A program made the translations under genes and the position numbers. The notes beneath the pieces were generated by a model, which was not told where the DNA came from, made no database searches, and saw only the letters and a program-made list of their open reading frames with translations. Shown here piece after piece: positions 24,977-34,190 of a stretch of DNA of 40,622 nt. The DNA is from Clostridia bacterium (GTDB lineage Bacteria > Bacillota > Clostridia > Christensenellales > Aristaeellaceae), in assembly GCA_017404985.1 (NCBI GenBank), contig JAFRBK010000006.1, positions 1-40,622 on the forward strand, given 5' to 3'. Position 1 is the stretch's first letter; each line of letters opens with the position of its first letter.

Positions 24977-25275
24977 AAGAACCTTTCTCCATGGAAACCG
25001 GCCGGGTGGTGCAAAGCCTGCAGGGACGGGATAAAGGAGACTTTTTCCTGGTGCTGGAGGCACGGGGAGACGGCTTTGTGATGATGGCTGACGGCCGGAC
25101 CCGCAAGCTGGAACACCCCAAGAAAAAGAAGACGAAACATCTGTGTGCGAAGCCGGTTCTGATCGATTTCAGCACGCTCCGTCCGGAGGGTGGAAAGATT
25201 CAGAACAGTGACCTGAGAAAAGCGCTCGAGTCCCACGGGTTCGCCGGGAAACGCTCGCTGTGCAAGGAGGGCTGA
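24973..25275 (+). CDS. KOW-domain RNA-binding protein (L14e-like)
   Basis: The 100-residue protein has an N-terminal KOW/SH3-like part ([20 protein letters not shown], then [19 protein letters not shown]) resembling the small L14e/L6e-like proteins found between map and infA in many Bacillota. A basic stretch (KKKKTKH) and a helical tail follow. RNA binding is inferred from the fold; the exact role is not known. ATG 24973 overlaps the map stop by 4 nt and has GGGAGGCAGG upstream; ATG 24958 is a possible alternative start. Confidence 0.75.
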   Translation: MKEPFSMETGRVVQSLQGRDKGDFFLVLEARGDGFVMMADGRTRKLEHPKKKKTKHLCAKPVLIDFSTLRPEGGKIQNSDLRKALESHGFAGKRSLCKEG

Positions 25276-25279
25276 TCTT

Positions 25280-25501
25280 TTGTCCAAGAGCGACGTGATC
25301 GAAATGGAAGGGAAAGTGGTTGAAGCTTTGCCCAATGCCATGTTTCAGGTGGAGCTTCAGAATGGCCACCAGATTCTGGCGCACATCTCCGGAAAAATGC
25401 GGATGAATTTCATCCGGATTTATCCCGGTGACAAGGTAACGATTGAACTGTCGCCCTATGATCTGACCAGAGGCCGGATCACCTGGCGCAGCAAGAACTA
25501 A
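25280..25501 (+). CDS. infA: Translation initiation factor IF-1
   Basis: The 73-residue protein is a full-length S1-like OB-fold IF-1 ([49 protein letters not shown]). It blocks the 30S A site during initiation. The start is TTG 25280, 9 nt after AAGGAGG (25264-25270); no in-frame ATG gives the normal N-terminus. A TTG start behind a perfect ribosome binding site may hold expression down. Confidence 0.95.
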   Translation: MSKSDVIEMEGKVVEALPNAMFQVELQNGHQILAHISGKMRMNFIRIYPGDKVTIELSPYDLTRGRITWRSKN

Positions 25502-25523
25502 ACTCGAGAAGAGGGGGCACTGA

Positions 25524-25640
<117 letters not shown>

Positions 25641-25651
25641 CCGAATGTGAT

Positions 25652-25681
25652 AAACCCGCGGCGAGTATGCCGCGGGTTTTC
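25652..25681 (+). terminator. Strong terminator closing the ribosomal operon
   Basis: AAACCCGCGGC (25652-25662) pairs perfectly with GCCGCGGGTTT (25669-25679) around a 6-nt loop. The T-run is short (part of the stem), but the stem is very stable. Confidence 0.85.
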
Positions 25682-25711
25682 ACGTATCGCCGGAAGCTGT
25701 TTTCCGCGAAT

Positions 25712-25740
25712 TTGCAGAAGAAAAACAATTATGATAAAAT
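25712..25740 (+). promoter_or_regulatory. Probable promoter for the small membrane protein gene
   Basis: TTGCAG at 25712-25717 and TAAAAT at 25735-25740 have a 17-bp spacer. It is the first promoter after the ribosomal operon terminator and lies 33 nt before the GTG start. Confidence 0.55.
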
Positions 25741-25773
25741 GGCGTCGGAAAAGAGCTGAAAGGGGGCTGTACC

Positions 25774-26250
25774 GTGTACAGACGCTATTCCCAGGGCACC
25801 GACGGCATACAGCCCAGGTCCCAGGTCCGGATTAACAGGATCAAGAATATTCTGATCGTTCTGCTGGCAGCCGCGGTGGTGACGCTGGCGTTTATCGCGA
25901 TTCCCGGCATGCAGAATAAGCAGAGCGAACGGGCCCTGTATATCCAGAAGATGCAGTCGGAATGTGATGAGGCAGTCCGGCAGACGGCTATGCTCAGCCG
26001 GAACGCGGGCGCGGATTCTGCCGCGATCCTTTCCCGGGTCCGCAGCGGTATTTACGCGGTCCGTACCCTGAATACCCTGGCGGGGCAAAGCGGTAGGACG
26101 CCGGTGAATGACGAGCAGCTGCTGACGCTGCAGAATACGGTGGACCGCTATCTGTCCTTTCTGACGACGGGCATGGATACGGGGGAATACCAGACCAATC
26201 TTCAGAACGGGCTGACGGATCTGCAGACGCTGGTGAACGGGCTGGAATAA
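25774..26250 (+). CDS. Unknown single-pass membrane protein
   Basis: A 158-residue protein starting at GTG 25774 behind AAAGGGGG. It has a short basic cytoplasmic tail (about 1-24, MYRRYSQG...RINRIKN), one membrane helix at about 25-45 (ILIVLLAAAVVTLAFIAI), and an external helical domain of about 110 residues rich in Q, L, S and T. I do not recognise the family. It has its own promoter and a terminator directly after it, so it is monocistronic and sits between the ribosomal operon and uvrC. Confidence 0.75.
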   Translation: MYRRYSQGTDGIQPRSQVRINRIKNILIVLLAAAVVTLAFIAIPGMQNKQSERALYIQKMQSECDEAVRQTAMLSRNAGADSAAILSRVRSGIYAVRTLNTLAGQSGRTPVNDEQLLTLQNTVDRYLSFLTTGMDTGEYQTNLQNGLTDLQTLVNGLE

Positions 26251-26268
26251 CGGAAAGAATCGGGAAAC

Positions 26269-26309
26269 GGCGGAGCGTTCGTTTGGAAAGCGTCCGCTTC
26301 TTTTTTTCG
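26269..26309 (+). terminator. Terminator between the membrane protein gene and uvrC
   Basis: GCGGAGCG near 26270 can pair with CGTCCGC near 26291 (one bulged base) around a 13-nt loop, followed by TTCTTTTTTT. Confidence 0.7.
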
Positions 26310-26347
26310 CCGGAAGAAAAGAGAACGGAACAGGAAGGAAGGCCGGA

Positions 26348-28222
26348 ATGATCGACTGGGGAGAAAAGCTGGAAGAGAAGATTGCGATGCTGCCGGATTC
26401 CCCCGGCTGTTATCTGATGAAGGATGATACCGGAACCATTATTTACGTGGGCAAGGCGGTGAATCTGAAGAATCGGGTCAGGAGCTATTTCAGGGACACG
26501 GCGCATACGCCCAAAGTGGCGGCCATGATTTCGCATATTGATGATTTCGATATCCTGCTTTGCGAAACCAATCTTGAGGCGCTGATTCTGGAATGCAATC
26601 TCATCAAACAGCACCGTCCCTATTACAACATCCTTCTGAAGGATGACAAACACTATCCGTATCTGAAGGTGGACCTTCGGGAGCCGTATCCCCGGCTGGA
26701 GCTGTGCCGCCGGATGGAGAAGGACGGGGCAAAATACTTCGGGCCCTATATTGGCGCGGGAGCTGTCCGCCAGGTGATTGAAACCGTCCGGGGCGTGTTT
26801 CCGCTGCGCACCTGCCGCCAGGCGCTGCCGGCAAAAACCCCGAAGCGCCCCTGTGTGAATTACGATATCGGGCGCTGCATGGCGCCCTGCGCCGGAAAAT
26901 GCTCTCAGGAGGCCTACGGGGAAATGATCCGGGGCGTCCTGAATTTCCTGGAGGGGGATTATGCTGCGGTGATCCGGCATCTGAAAGGCGAGATGAACGC
27001 CGCGGCGGAAGCAATGCGCTATGAGCAGGCTGCCCGGATCAGGGACAGGATTCGGGATGTGGAGGGCCTGATGGAGCGCCAGATCGCCATGAGAACCGAC
27101 AACAGCGAACAGGACCTGATCGCCGTCAGCATGGATGGGCTGGATGCGATGGTGCAGCTGCTGTATGTGCGGGGCGGCCGCATGATCGGCGGAGACCATT
27201 TTCCGCTGCCCGGCGAGGGCGGGGAGGACCCCGGCGAGGTGATTGCCGGATTCATGACCCAGTATTACGAGAATGATGGAATGATCCCGCGGAATATTCT
27301 TTGCCAGACCCTGAGCGAAGAATCCCGGGAGGAACTGGAAGCCTGGCTTCGGGGGAAAAAGGGCAGCGCGGTCACGGTGGCCGTTCCCCGGCGGGGCGAA
27401 AAGCATGAGCTCGTCCTGCTGGCGGAAAAGAACGCGCGGGACGCGCTGGAAAAGAGGAACGCCCGCAGGACAGTGCATGAGGAACGGACGGTCGGGGCGG
27501 CTGCGAATCTGGGAAAAATCCTCGGCATGGACCGCTATCCGAGAAGGATTGAAGGCTATGACATCTCCAATACCCAGGGAGACCAGAGCGTGTCCTCCAT
27601 GGTCGTCTTTATTGACGGCGAACCGGCCAAAAAGGAATACCGGCATTTCCGGATTAAAACGGTGGTCGGCGCCAACGATTTTGCGTCCCATTATGAAACC
27701 CTGCAGCGGCGCTACGCCCACGCGATAAAGGAAAAGGAAGAAATGAAGGAAAAAGGGGAAGGAACGGCGGAAGGGAAGTTCACGGACCTGCCGGACCTGA
27801 TCCTGATCGACGGCGGGCCGCAGCAGCTGCGGTTCGCGCGCCAGGCCCTGCTGGACCTGGGGGTCACGCCGCCGGCGATGTTTGGCCTGGCGGAGCGGCT
27901 GGAGGAAATCTGGCTCCCGGATGCGGAGGAACCGATCGTCCTGGACCACCATACGCCGGAGCTGCAGCTGGTTCAGCGGGTCCGGGATGAGGCGCACCGG
28001 TTCGGCATTATCCATCACCGGGTGCTTCGGGCGCGGGCCTTTACCCATTCCCAGCTGGAGGATATCCCGGGAATCGGCCCGAAGCGGCGGAAAGCGCTGC
28101 TGAAAGCCTTCGGCAGCCTGAAGGCCGTCCGCGCGGCGGAAAAGGAGGAGCTGCTCAGGGTTCCGGGAATGACGGAACCGGCGGCGGAGGCGGTACTCGC
28201 CTGGGCAAAGGCGGACAAATAA
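26348..28222 (+). CDS. uvrC: UvrABC excinuclease subunit C
   Basis: The 624-residue protein makes both incisions in nucleotide excision repair. The GIY-YIG nuclease domain is at about 16-95 (GCY at 20-22, YVGKA at 33-37), a cluster of cysteines at about 160-190 resembles the iron-sulfur-type CX6CX... site seen in UvrC, the UVR domain is at about 215-245 (YEQAARIRDRI), the RNase H-like nuclease domain follows (YDISNTQG, LILIDGGPQQL), and a double helix-hairpin-helix ends it (IPGIGPKRRKALL). AGGAAGG precedes ATG 26348. uvrA and uvrB are not in the window. Confidence 0.96.
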   Translation: MIDWGEKLEEKIAMLPDSPGCYLMKDDTGTIIYVGKAVNLKNRVRSYFRDTAHTPKVAAMISHIDDFDILLCETNLEALILECNLIKQHRPYYNILLKDDKHYPYLKVDLREPYPRLELCRRMEKDGAKYFGPYIGAGAVRQVIETVRGVFPLRTCRQALPAKTPKRPCVNYDIGRCMAPCAGKCSQEAYGEMIRGVLNFLEGDYAAVIRHLKGEMNAAAEAMRYEQAARIRDRIRDVEGLMERQIAMRTDNSEQDLIAVSMDGLDAMVQLLYVRGGRMIGGDHFPLPGEGGEDPGEVIAGFMTQYYENDGMIPRNILCQTLSEESREELEAWLRGKKGSAVTVAVPRRGEKHELVLLAEKNARDALEKRNARRTVHEERTVGAAANLGKILGMDRYPRRIEGYDISNTQGDQSVSSMVVFIDGEPAKKEYRHFRIKTVVGANDFASHYETLQRRYAHAIKEKEEMKEKGEGTAEGKFTDLPDLILIDGGPQQLRFARQALLDLGVTPPAMFGLAERLEEIWLPDAEEPIVLDHHTPELQLVQRVRDEAHRFGIIHHRVLRARAFTHSQLEDIPGIGPKRRKALLKAFGSLKAVRAAEKEELLRVPGMTEPAAEAVLAWAKADK

Positions 28223-28225
28223 TCC

Positions 28226-28254
28226 TTGCCAGGAAACAGTCTTCATGCCATAAT
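28226..28254 (+). promoter_or_regulatory. Possible promoter for the small unknown and pepV genes
   Basis: TTGCCA (28226-28231) and CATAAT (28249-28254) have a 17-bp spacer and lie 41 nt before the ATG at 28295. No terminator is seen after uvrC, so read-through is also possible. Confidence 0.4.
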
Positions 28255-28294
28255 AAATTAGTTATGGGTTTATCGGGAAAGGACGGGGAAGAAG

Positions 28295-28588
28295 ATGGCG
28301 GCTGCGCTTTGGGTGAAAACGATCCAGCATCACAGGACAGGCCGGCAGGTCACGGTGCCCTGCGAGCGGGGGGATGCGCACGCCGCGCTGCTGGAAGCAT
28401 GCCATGAGCTGGACCTGCCGGAACCGATCTGGCTGGAAAAGAACGAACGGGAATGGGAAGAGTTTGGAATGACGCGGTTCTTTCCGGACGCTTTCTTTGA
28501 AACCGTTCCCTTTGAACGGCTGGAAATCGAGTATATTGATCCGGATGCTCCGAAGAAAAAGAGCCGGGATCCGAGAAATGCATTTTAA
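28295..28588 (+). CDS. Small conserved-looking protein of unknown function
   Basis: A 97-residue acidic protein with no signal peptide or membrane helix. It opens with LWVKTIQHHRTGRQVTVPC and has a mixed alpha/beta look, with a run of charged residues (EKNEREWEEF) and a basic tail (KKKSRDPRN). I do not recognise it. GACGGGGAAG lies before ATG 28295. It is 23 nt upstream of the dipeptidase gene and probably co-transcribed with it and with the following ABC-F gene. Confidence 0.7.
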   Translation: MAAALWVKTIQHHRTGRQVTVPCERGDAHAALLEACHELDLPEPIWLEKNEREWEEFGMTRFFPDAFFETVPFERLEIEYIDPDAPKKKSRDPRNAF

Positions 28589-28611
28589 TCAGGAAGGATG
28601 GAAAAAACCAG

Positions 28612-29979
28612 ATGAATCAGGAAGCGGCACGGTTGATTGACAGTTGGAAGGAAGAATTTACGGAGATGCTGCAGCGGTGGATCCGGATTCCGTCGGTGAA
28701 GGCCCCTGCGGAGGAAAACGCGCCCTTCGGGCCTGAAATCCGGAGGATGCTGGATACCGCGATGGCCGATGCGCGGGGCATGGGATTCGCGGTCCGCGAT
28801 TTTGACGGCTATGCCTGTGATATTACCCTCGGGGATGCGGAGGAGAAAATCGGCGTGCTGTCCCACCTGGATGTGGTGCCGGTCGGGGACGGATGGACCC
28901 GTCCGCCCTTTGGCGGGGTCATTGAAAACGGCCGGATCTACGGGCGGGGAACCAACGATGATAAGGGCCCGGCCCTGGCCGCGCTGTTTGCCATGCGTGC
29001 GGTCCGGGATGCCGGGATTCCGCTGAAAAAGAGTATTCGCCTGATCCTCGGCTGCGATGAGGAGGAAGGCTGGGCGGATATGAAGTATTACGGCGCCCAT
29101 GAGGCGATCCCGGAGATCGGGTTCAGCCCGGACTCCGCCTTCCCGCTGATCAATACCGAAAAGGGCATTCTGGGGCTTACCCTGCGGGCGCCGGCGGCCA
29201 AAACGGGCCTGAAGGTGCTGGAAATGGCTACTGGCAACCGGACAAACGTGATTCCGGGAGAATGCAGGGCGCTGGTGGAAGGCGGCGAAGAGCTGGTCGA
29301 AAAGGTGCAGGCCTATGCGAAGAAAACCGGTCTTCCGTATTCGGCGCAGGTGGTGGAAAACGGTGTTCAGCTGACAGCGACAGGGATCCCCGGCCACAGC
29401 GCCTATCCGGACGGAAAGCGGAATGCCATCGGGATGATGCTTCTGCTGCTCCGGGAGCTGGGCGCGGAGGGGCCGGTGGCTACCCTTGCGGAGACCGTCG
29501 GGTTGGAGAACGACGGCGGCAGTCTGGGCTGCGCTTTCAGCGATGAGGTATCGGGAAGACTGACCTGCAATATGGGCATCCTGCGGCTGGAGGACGGCGC
29601 CTGGTATGGTACGCTGGATATGCGCTGCCCGGTCACTGCGGATCAGGAAAAACTGCGTGATGCGGCGATGGCCCGCCTGCCGGGCTTTGAGGTGAAGGTT
29701 TCAACGATGAAGCCCCCGCACCATGTGCCGGCGGAAAGCGAACTGGTCCGGAGCCTGCTGGCAGCTTATGAAGAGGAAACCGGCCTGCCCGGAAAGCCGA
29801 TGGCGACCGGCGGCGGCACCTATGCCAAGGTGCTCAGACAGGGCGTGGCCTTCGGCGCGCTGTTCCCGGATGAGGAAGACCTTGCGCATCAGGCGGACGA
29901 GTTTGAAACCCTGGACAGGCTCCTGCTGGCTTCGAAAATTTATGCCAATGCGCTGATCCGCCTGGCAGGCAAAGAATAA
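28612..29979 (+). CDS. PepV-like M20 family dipeptidase
   Basis: The 455-residue protein is a zinc-dependent M20 peptidase of the PepV/Sapep type, which cleaves dipeptides in the cytoplasm. SHLDVVPVGDGW gives metal ligand H85 and D87; GRGTNDDKGP (111-120) gives the bridging aspartate; GCDEEEGW (147-154) gives the catalytic glutamate and a metal ligand. A GTYAK motif near residue 400 and the final HQADEF supply the last histidine. AGGAAGG precedes ATG 28612. It ends 36 nt before the ABC-F gene. Confidence 0.93.
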   Translation: MNQEAARLIDSWKEEFTEMLQRWIRIPSVKAPAEENAPFGPEIRRMLDTAMADARGMGFAVRDFDGYACDITLGDAEEKIGVLSHLDVVPVGDGWTRPPFGGVIENGRIYGRGTNDDKGPALAALFAMRAVRDAGIPLKKSIRLILGCDEEEGWADMKYYGAHEAIPEIGFSPDSAFPLINTEKGILGLTLRAPAAKTGLKVLEMATGNRTNVIPGECRALVEGGEELVEKVQAYAKKTGLPYSAQVVENGVQLTATGIPGHSAYPDGKRNAIGMMLLLLRELGAEGPVATLAETVGLENDGGSLGCAFSDEVSGRLTCNMGILRLEDGAWYGTLDMRCPVTADQEKLRDAAMARLPGFEVKVSTMKPPHHVPAESELVRSLLAAYEEETGLPGKPMATGGGTYAKVLRQGVAFGALFPDEEDLAHQADEFETLDRLLLASKIYANALIRLAGKE

Positions 29980-30015
29980 CGACAGGGAAAAAAGAAATAC
30001 AGGAGAAAAAAAGAA

Positions 30016-31620
30016 ATGATTACAGTCAGCAACGTATCCCTGACCTTTGGTGGCCAGAAGCTCTTTTCCGGCGCGGATCTGAAATTTCTCCCCGGTAACT
30101 GCTACGGGATTATCGGCGCCAACGGAGCCGGCAAGTCCACCTTTCTGAAAATTCTGAGCGGGGAGCTGGAACCCACGACCGGCACGGTGACCATTCCGCC
30201 CACGGAGCGGATGAGCACCCTGAAGCAGGACCAGTTCATGTATGACGAATACCCCGTCATGGATACGGTAATCATGGGCAACCAGCGCCTGTATGACATT
30301 ATGAAGGAGAAGGACGCCCTGTATGCCAAGCCGAACTTCAGCGAGGCGGACGGGGAAAAGGCCGCGGAGCTGGAAGGCGAGTTCGCGGAAATGGACGGCT
30401 GGAATGCGGAAAGCGACGCGGCGACCCTGCTGACCGGCCTGGGCATTCCCGCGGAGGAGCATTATATGCTGATGAAGGACCTGCAGGCCGGGGATAAGTT
30501 CAAGGTCCTGCTGGCCCAGGCGCTTTTCGGCAATCCGGATATCCTGCTGCTGGACGAGCCGACCAACAACCTGGATAACCGGTCTGTGGACTGGCTGGAA
30601 AACTTCCTGATGGATTTCCTCGGCACCCTGATCGTGGTCAGCCATGACCGCTGGTTCCTGAACAATATCTGTACCCATATCGTGGATATTGATTACAACC
30701 AGGTCAAAATGTATGTCGGCAACTACGATTTCTGGTATGAATCCAGCAAGATGATGCAGGCGCTGATGAACGACCAGAAGAAGCGCCGGGAGGATAAGAT
30801 TAAGGAGCTGCAGGCCTTTGTCCAGCGGTTCTCCAGCAATAAGAGCAAGGCCAAGCAGGCCACCAGCCGCCGGAAACTGCTGGACCAGCTGAAGGTCGAG
30901 GAAATGCCCGCGTCCAGCCGCCGCTATCCCTGGGTATGCTTTACCCCGGACCGGGAAGCCGGCAAGGATATCCTGCAGGTAACGGGCCTGAATTATACGC
31001 AGGATGGGACGCAGCTCCTGAAGGATGTCAGCTTCCTGGTCACCAGGGGCCAGAAGATCGCCCTGGTGGGCAATGAGCAGGCGGCGACCGCCCTGTTCAG
31101 GATTCTCGCGGAGGAAATTCAGCCGGACAGCGGCACGGTGAAGTGGGGCGTCACCATTTCCACGAACTATTTCCCGAAGGACAACAGCGCCTTTTTTGAC
31201 GGCTGCGACCTGACGATGATGCAGTGGTTTGCCCAGTATTCACCGGAACAGCTGGAAACCTATATGCGCGGTTTCCTGGGAAGAATGCTGTTCAGCGGGG
31301 ATGATGTGTATAAGCCCGTCAGCGTGCTCTCCGGCGGCGAGAAGGTTCGCTGCATGCTGAGCCGGATGATGCTCTCCGGGGCGAACTTCCTGATGCTGGA
31401 CCAGCCGACCAACCACCTCGACCTGGAATCCATCACGGCGGTTAACAACGCCCTGATCAGTTTCCCGGGCAATGTGATTTTCACCAGCCAGGATCACCAG
31501 TTCATTTCCACCGTGGCGGACAGGATCATCGAAATCCATGCGGACGGCACGATTTCCGACTACCTGTGCAACTATGAGGAATACCTGGAGAAAACGAAGG
31601 AAAACGTTTGCAAGGAGTAA
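30016..31620 (+). CDS. ABC-F ATPase (YbiT/YkpA-like) with one degenerate ATP site
   Basis: The 534-residue protein has two ABC domains and no membrane segment. NBD1 has an intact Walker A (GANGAGKST, 34-42), Walker B (LLLDEPTNNLD) and SHDRW, but its signature reads LQAGD in place of LSGGE (156-160). NBD2 has a good signature (LSGGE, 438-442), but Walker A reads GNEQAATA (352-359, no GKS/T), Walker B LDQPTNHLD (Q replaces the catalytic E, 463) and the switch SQD (Q replaces H, 492). In ABC dimers each site pairs Walker motifs of one NBD with the signature of the other. So one site is complete and the other has lost every key element. AGGAG lies before ATG 30016. Confidence 0.92.
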   Translation: MITVSNVSLTFGGQKLFSGADLKFLPGNCYGIIGANGAGKSTFLKILSGELEPTTGTVTIPPTERMSTLKQDQFMYDEYPVMDTVIMGNQRLYDIMKEKDALYAKPNFSEADGEKAAELEGEFAEMDGWNAESDAATLLTGLGIPAEEHYMLMKDLQAGDKFKVLLAQALFGNPDILLLDEPTNNLDNRSVDWLENFLMDFLGTLIVVSHDRWFLNNICTHIVDIDYNQVKMYVGNYDFWYESSKMMQALMNDQKKRREDKIKELQAFVQRFSSNKSKAKQATSRRKLLDQLKVEEMPASSRRYPWVCFTPDREAGKDILQVTGLNYTQDGTQLLKDVSFLVTRGQKIALVGNEQAATALFRILAEEIQPDSGTVKWGVTISTNYFPKDNSAFFDGCDLTMMQWFAQYSPEQLETYMRGFLGRMLFSGDDVYKPVSVLSGGEKVRCMLSRMMLSGANFLMLDQPTNHLDLESITAVNNALISFPGNVIFTSQDHQFISTVADRIIEIHADGTISDYLCNYEEYLEKTKENVCKE

Positions 31621-31636
31621 ATAAGTGTGTTATACT
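31608..31636 (+). promoter_or_regulatory. Extended -10 promoter for cellobiose phosphorylase
   Basis: TTGCAA at 31608-31613 and TATACT at 31631-31636 have a 17-bp spacer, with TG one base before the -10. The -35 lies in the last codons of the ABC-F gene. The leader is about 45 nt. Confidence 0.65.
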
Positions 31637-31686
31637 GACCAAAATCGACCGTTGAAAGACGGAAACATGATCAGGAGGAACAGCTG

Positions 31687-34131
31687 ATGAAGTTCGGTCA
31701 TTTTGACGACAGGGCCCGGGAGTATGTGATTGACACGCCCCGTACCCCCTATCCGTGGATCAATTATCTGGGATGTGAAAAGTTCTTCGGCATTATCAGC
31801 AATACTGCCGGCGGCTATTGCTTCTACCGGGATGCGCGGCTTCGCCGGATCACCCGGTACCGCTACAACAATATGCCGGTGGATAACGGCGGCCGTTATT
31901 TCTACATCAATGATAACGGCACCGTGTGGAATCCCGGGTGGAAGCCGGTCAAGACCGAGCTGGACGAGTATTCCTGCCGCCACGGCATGGGATATACGAT
32001 CATCACCGGCAAGAAAAACGGCCTGAAAGCTTCCCAGAAGAGCTTTGTCCCCATGGGGTTCGATGCCGAAGTGCATCAGATCACCCTCACGAACGAAAGC
32101 GATGCCGCGAAGGATGTCATCCTGACCAGCTTTGTGGAGTTCTGCCTCTGGAACGCGCAGGACGATATGCTGAACTTCCAGCGGAATTACTCCACCGGCG
32201 AGATGGAAGTGGAAGACGGCGTGGTCTACCACAAAACGGAATACCGCGAGCGCCGGAATCATTATGCTTTCTATGCCGTGAATGTGCCGGTGGACGGGTT
32301 TGACACCGATATGGAAACCTTCCTGGGCATGTATAACGGGTTTGAAAATCCCCAGGCGGTGATGTCCGGCAAGATGGGCAACTCCATTGCTTCCGGCTGG
32401 CAGCCCATGGCGGCCCACCAGATCAAAGTCCATCTGGAAAAGGGCGAGGAAAAGAAATTCAATTTCGTCCTCGGCTATGTGGAACTGCCCGTGGAGGAAA
32501 AATGGGAAAAGAAGGGCGTCATCAATAAAAAGCCCGCGAAGGAAATGCTTGCCAAGCTCTCCTCCGATGAGCAGATCGACAAGGCCTTCGCCCTGCTGAA
32601 GGAACACTGGGATAACCTGCTGAGCGCCTATACCCTGACCTCCGGCGAGGAAAAGCTGAACCGGATGGTTAATATCTGGAATCCCTATCAGTGCATGGTC
32701 ACCTTTAACATGAGCCGCAGCACCTCCATGTTTGAAAGCGGCATCGGCCGCGGCATGGGCTTCCGTGATTCCAGCCAGGACCTGCTGGGCTTCGTGCACC
32801 AGATTCCCGGCCGGGCCCGTGAGCGGATTCTGGATATCGCGGCGACCCAGTTCCGGGACGGCGGCTGCTATCATCAGTATCAGCCCCTGACCAAGAAGGG
32901 CAACAATGATATCGGCGGCGGCTTTAATGATGACCCGCTGTGGCTGATTGCCGGCACGGCCGCCTATATCAAGGAGACCGGAGACTTCGGAATCCTGGAT
33001 GAAGCGACGCCTTACGACTGCAATCCGGATGACTGCGGCACCCTGCTGGAGCATCTGGAAGCCAGCTTCATGCATGTTGTCAACAACAAGGGCCCCCACG
33101 GCCTGCCGCTGATCGGCCGGGCGGACTGGAACGACTGCCTGAACCTGAACTGTTACAGCGATACGCCGGATGAAAGCTTCCAGACCTTCTCCAATCCCAA
33201 CGCGCCGGACGAGCGTGTGGCGGAGAGCGTGCTGATTGCCGGCATGTTCGTTTCCATCGGGCCGGAACTGGTCGCGCTGGAAAAGCGGCTGGGCAACACG
33301 GAAAAGGCGGCCGCGTACCAGAAGGAAATCGACGCCATGGTCGCGGCGGTTGAAAAGGACGGCTGGGACGGCGAATGGTTCGTCCGTGCCTATGATGCCA
33401 TGGGCCATAAGGTCGGCAGCAAGGAGTGCGAGGACGGCAAGATCTTCATCGAGTCCCAGGGCTACTGCGTCATGGCCGGCATCGGCGTGGATAACGGCAA
33501 GGCGGAAAAGGCGTTGGAGAGCGTCCATAAGATTCTGGAAACCGAGCACGGCATCGTGCTGCTGCAGCCGGCCTATTCGGAATACCATCTGGAACTGGGC
33601 GAGGTCAGCAGCTATCCGGGCGGCTATAAGGAGAATGCCGGTATCTTCTGCCACAACAATCCCTGGATCATCGCGGCGGAAACCGTGGTGGGCCATGGCG
33701 ACCGGGCCTTTGACCTGTACAGCCGCATCGCGCCGGCCTGGCGGGAGGAGATCTCCGATCTGCATAAGATGGAGCCTTATGTCTACAGCCAGATGATCGC
33801 CGGCAAGGATGCCAAGAACTTCGGCCAGGCCAAGAACAGCTGGCTGACCGGTACCGCGGCCTGGAACTTCTATGTCATCAGCAATTACATTCTGGGCATC
33901 AAACCCGACTGGGACGGCCTGAAGATTGATCCCTGCATTCCCCATACCTGGGATGGATACAAGGTCAGCCGCCGGTTCCGGGGAGCGGTATATGATATCG
34001 AAATCAAGAATCCCGACCATGTATGCCGCGGCGTGAAGCAGGTCACGGTGGACGGAAAGGCCATTTCCGGAAACGTGCTGCCGGTCTTCGGCGACAACGC
34101 GGCCCACAAGGTCGAAGTGGTCTTGGGATAA
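31687..34131 (+). CDS. cbp: Cellobiose phosphorylase (GH94)
   Basis: The 814-residue enzyme splits cellobiose with phosphate into glucose 1-phosphate and glucose in the cytoplasm, saving ATP. The N-terminus (MKFGHFDD...[19 protein letters not shown], ends only) and [10 protein letters not shown] closely match clostridial cellobiose phosphorylases, which are about 811 residues. [11 protein letters not shown] places the general acid at D483 (equivalent to D490 of Cellvibrio gilvus enzyme). [20 protein letters not shown] carries phosphate-binding residues. AGGAGG precedes ATG 31687. It has its own promoter and terminator. No cellobiose transporter is adjacent. A closely related GH94 specificity cannot be ruled out. 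Confidence 0.92.
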   Translation: MKFGHFDDRAREYVIDTPRTPYPWINYLGCEKFFGIISNTAGGYCFYRDARLRRITRYRYNNMPVDNGGRYFYINDNGTVWNPGWKPVKTELDEYSCRHGMGYTIITGKKNGLKASQKSFVPMGFDAEVHQITLTNESDAAKDVILTSFVEFCLWNAQDDMLNFQRNYSTGEMEVEDGVVYHKTEYRERRNHYAFYAVNVPVDGFDTDMETFLGMYNGFENPQAVMSGKMGNSIASGWQPMAAHQIKVHLEKGEEKKFNFVLGYVELPVEEKWEKKGVINKKPAKEMLAKLSSDEQIDKAFALLKEHWDNLLSAYTLTSGEEKLNRMVNIWNPYQCMVTFNMSRSTSMFESGIGRGMGFRDSSQDLLGFVHQIPGRARERILDIAATQFRDGGCYHQYQPLTKKGNNDIGGGFNDDPLWLIAGTAAYIKETGDFGILDEATPYDCNPDDCGTLLEHLEASFMHVVNNKGPHGLPLIGRADWNDCLNLNCYSDTPDESFQTFSNPNAPDERVAESVLIAGMFVSIGPELVALEKRLGNTEKAAAYQKEIDAMVAAVEKDGWDGEWFVRAYDAMGHKVGSKECEDGKIFIESQGYCVMAGIGVDNGKAEKALESVHKILETEHGIVLLQPAYSEYHLELGEVSSYPGGYKENAGIFCHNNPWIIAAETVVGHGDRAFDLYSRIAPAWREEISDLHKMEPYVYSQMIAGKDAKNFGQAKNSWLTGTAAWNFYVISNYILGIKPDWDGLKIDPCIPHTWDGYKVSRRFRGAVYDIEIKNPDHVCRGVKQVTVDGKAISGNVLPVFGDNAAHKVEVVLG

Positions 34132-34149
34132 TCCGGGCAAAATAAATAT

Positions 34150-34181
34150 CAGGGAGAGCGATTGCCGCTCTCCCTGTTTTT
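34150..34181 (+). terminator. Terminator of cellobiose phosphorylase
   Basis: CAGGGAGAGCG (34150-34160) pairs with CGCTCTCCCTG (34166-34176) followed by TTTTT. It also lies just beyond the end of metH on the other strand and could stop transcription from that side, though the minus-strand T-run is weaker. Confidence 0.9.
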
Positions 34182-34190
34182 GGTTCCGTC

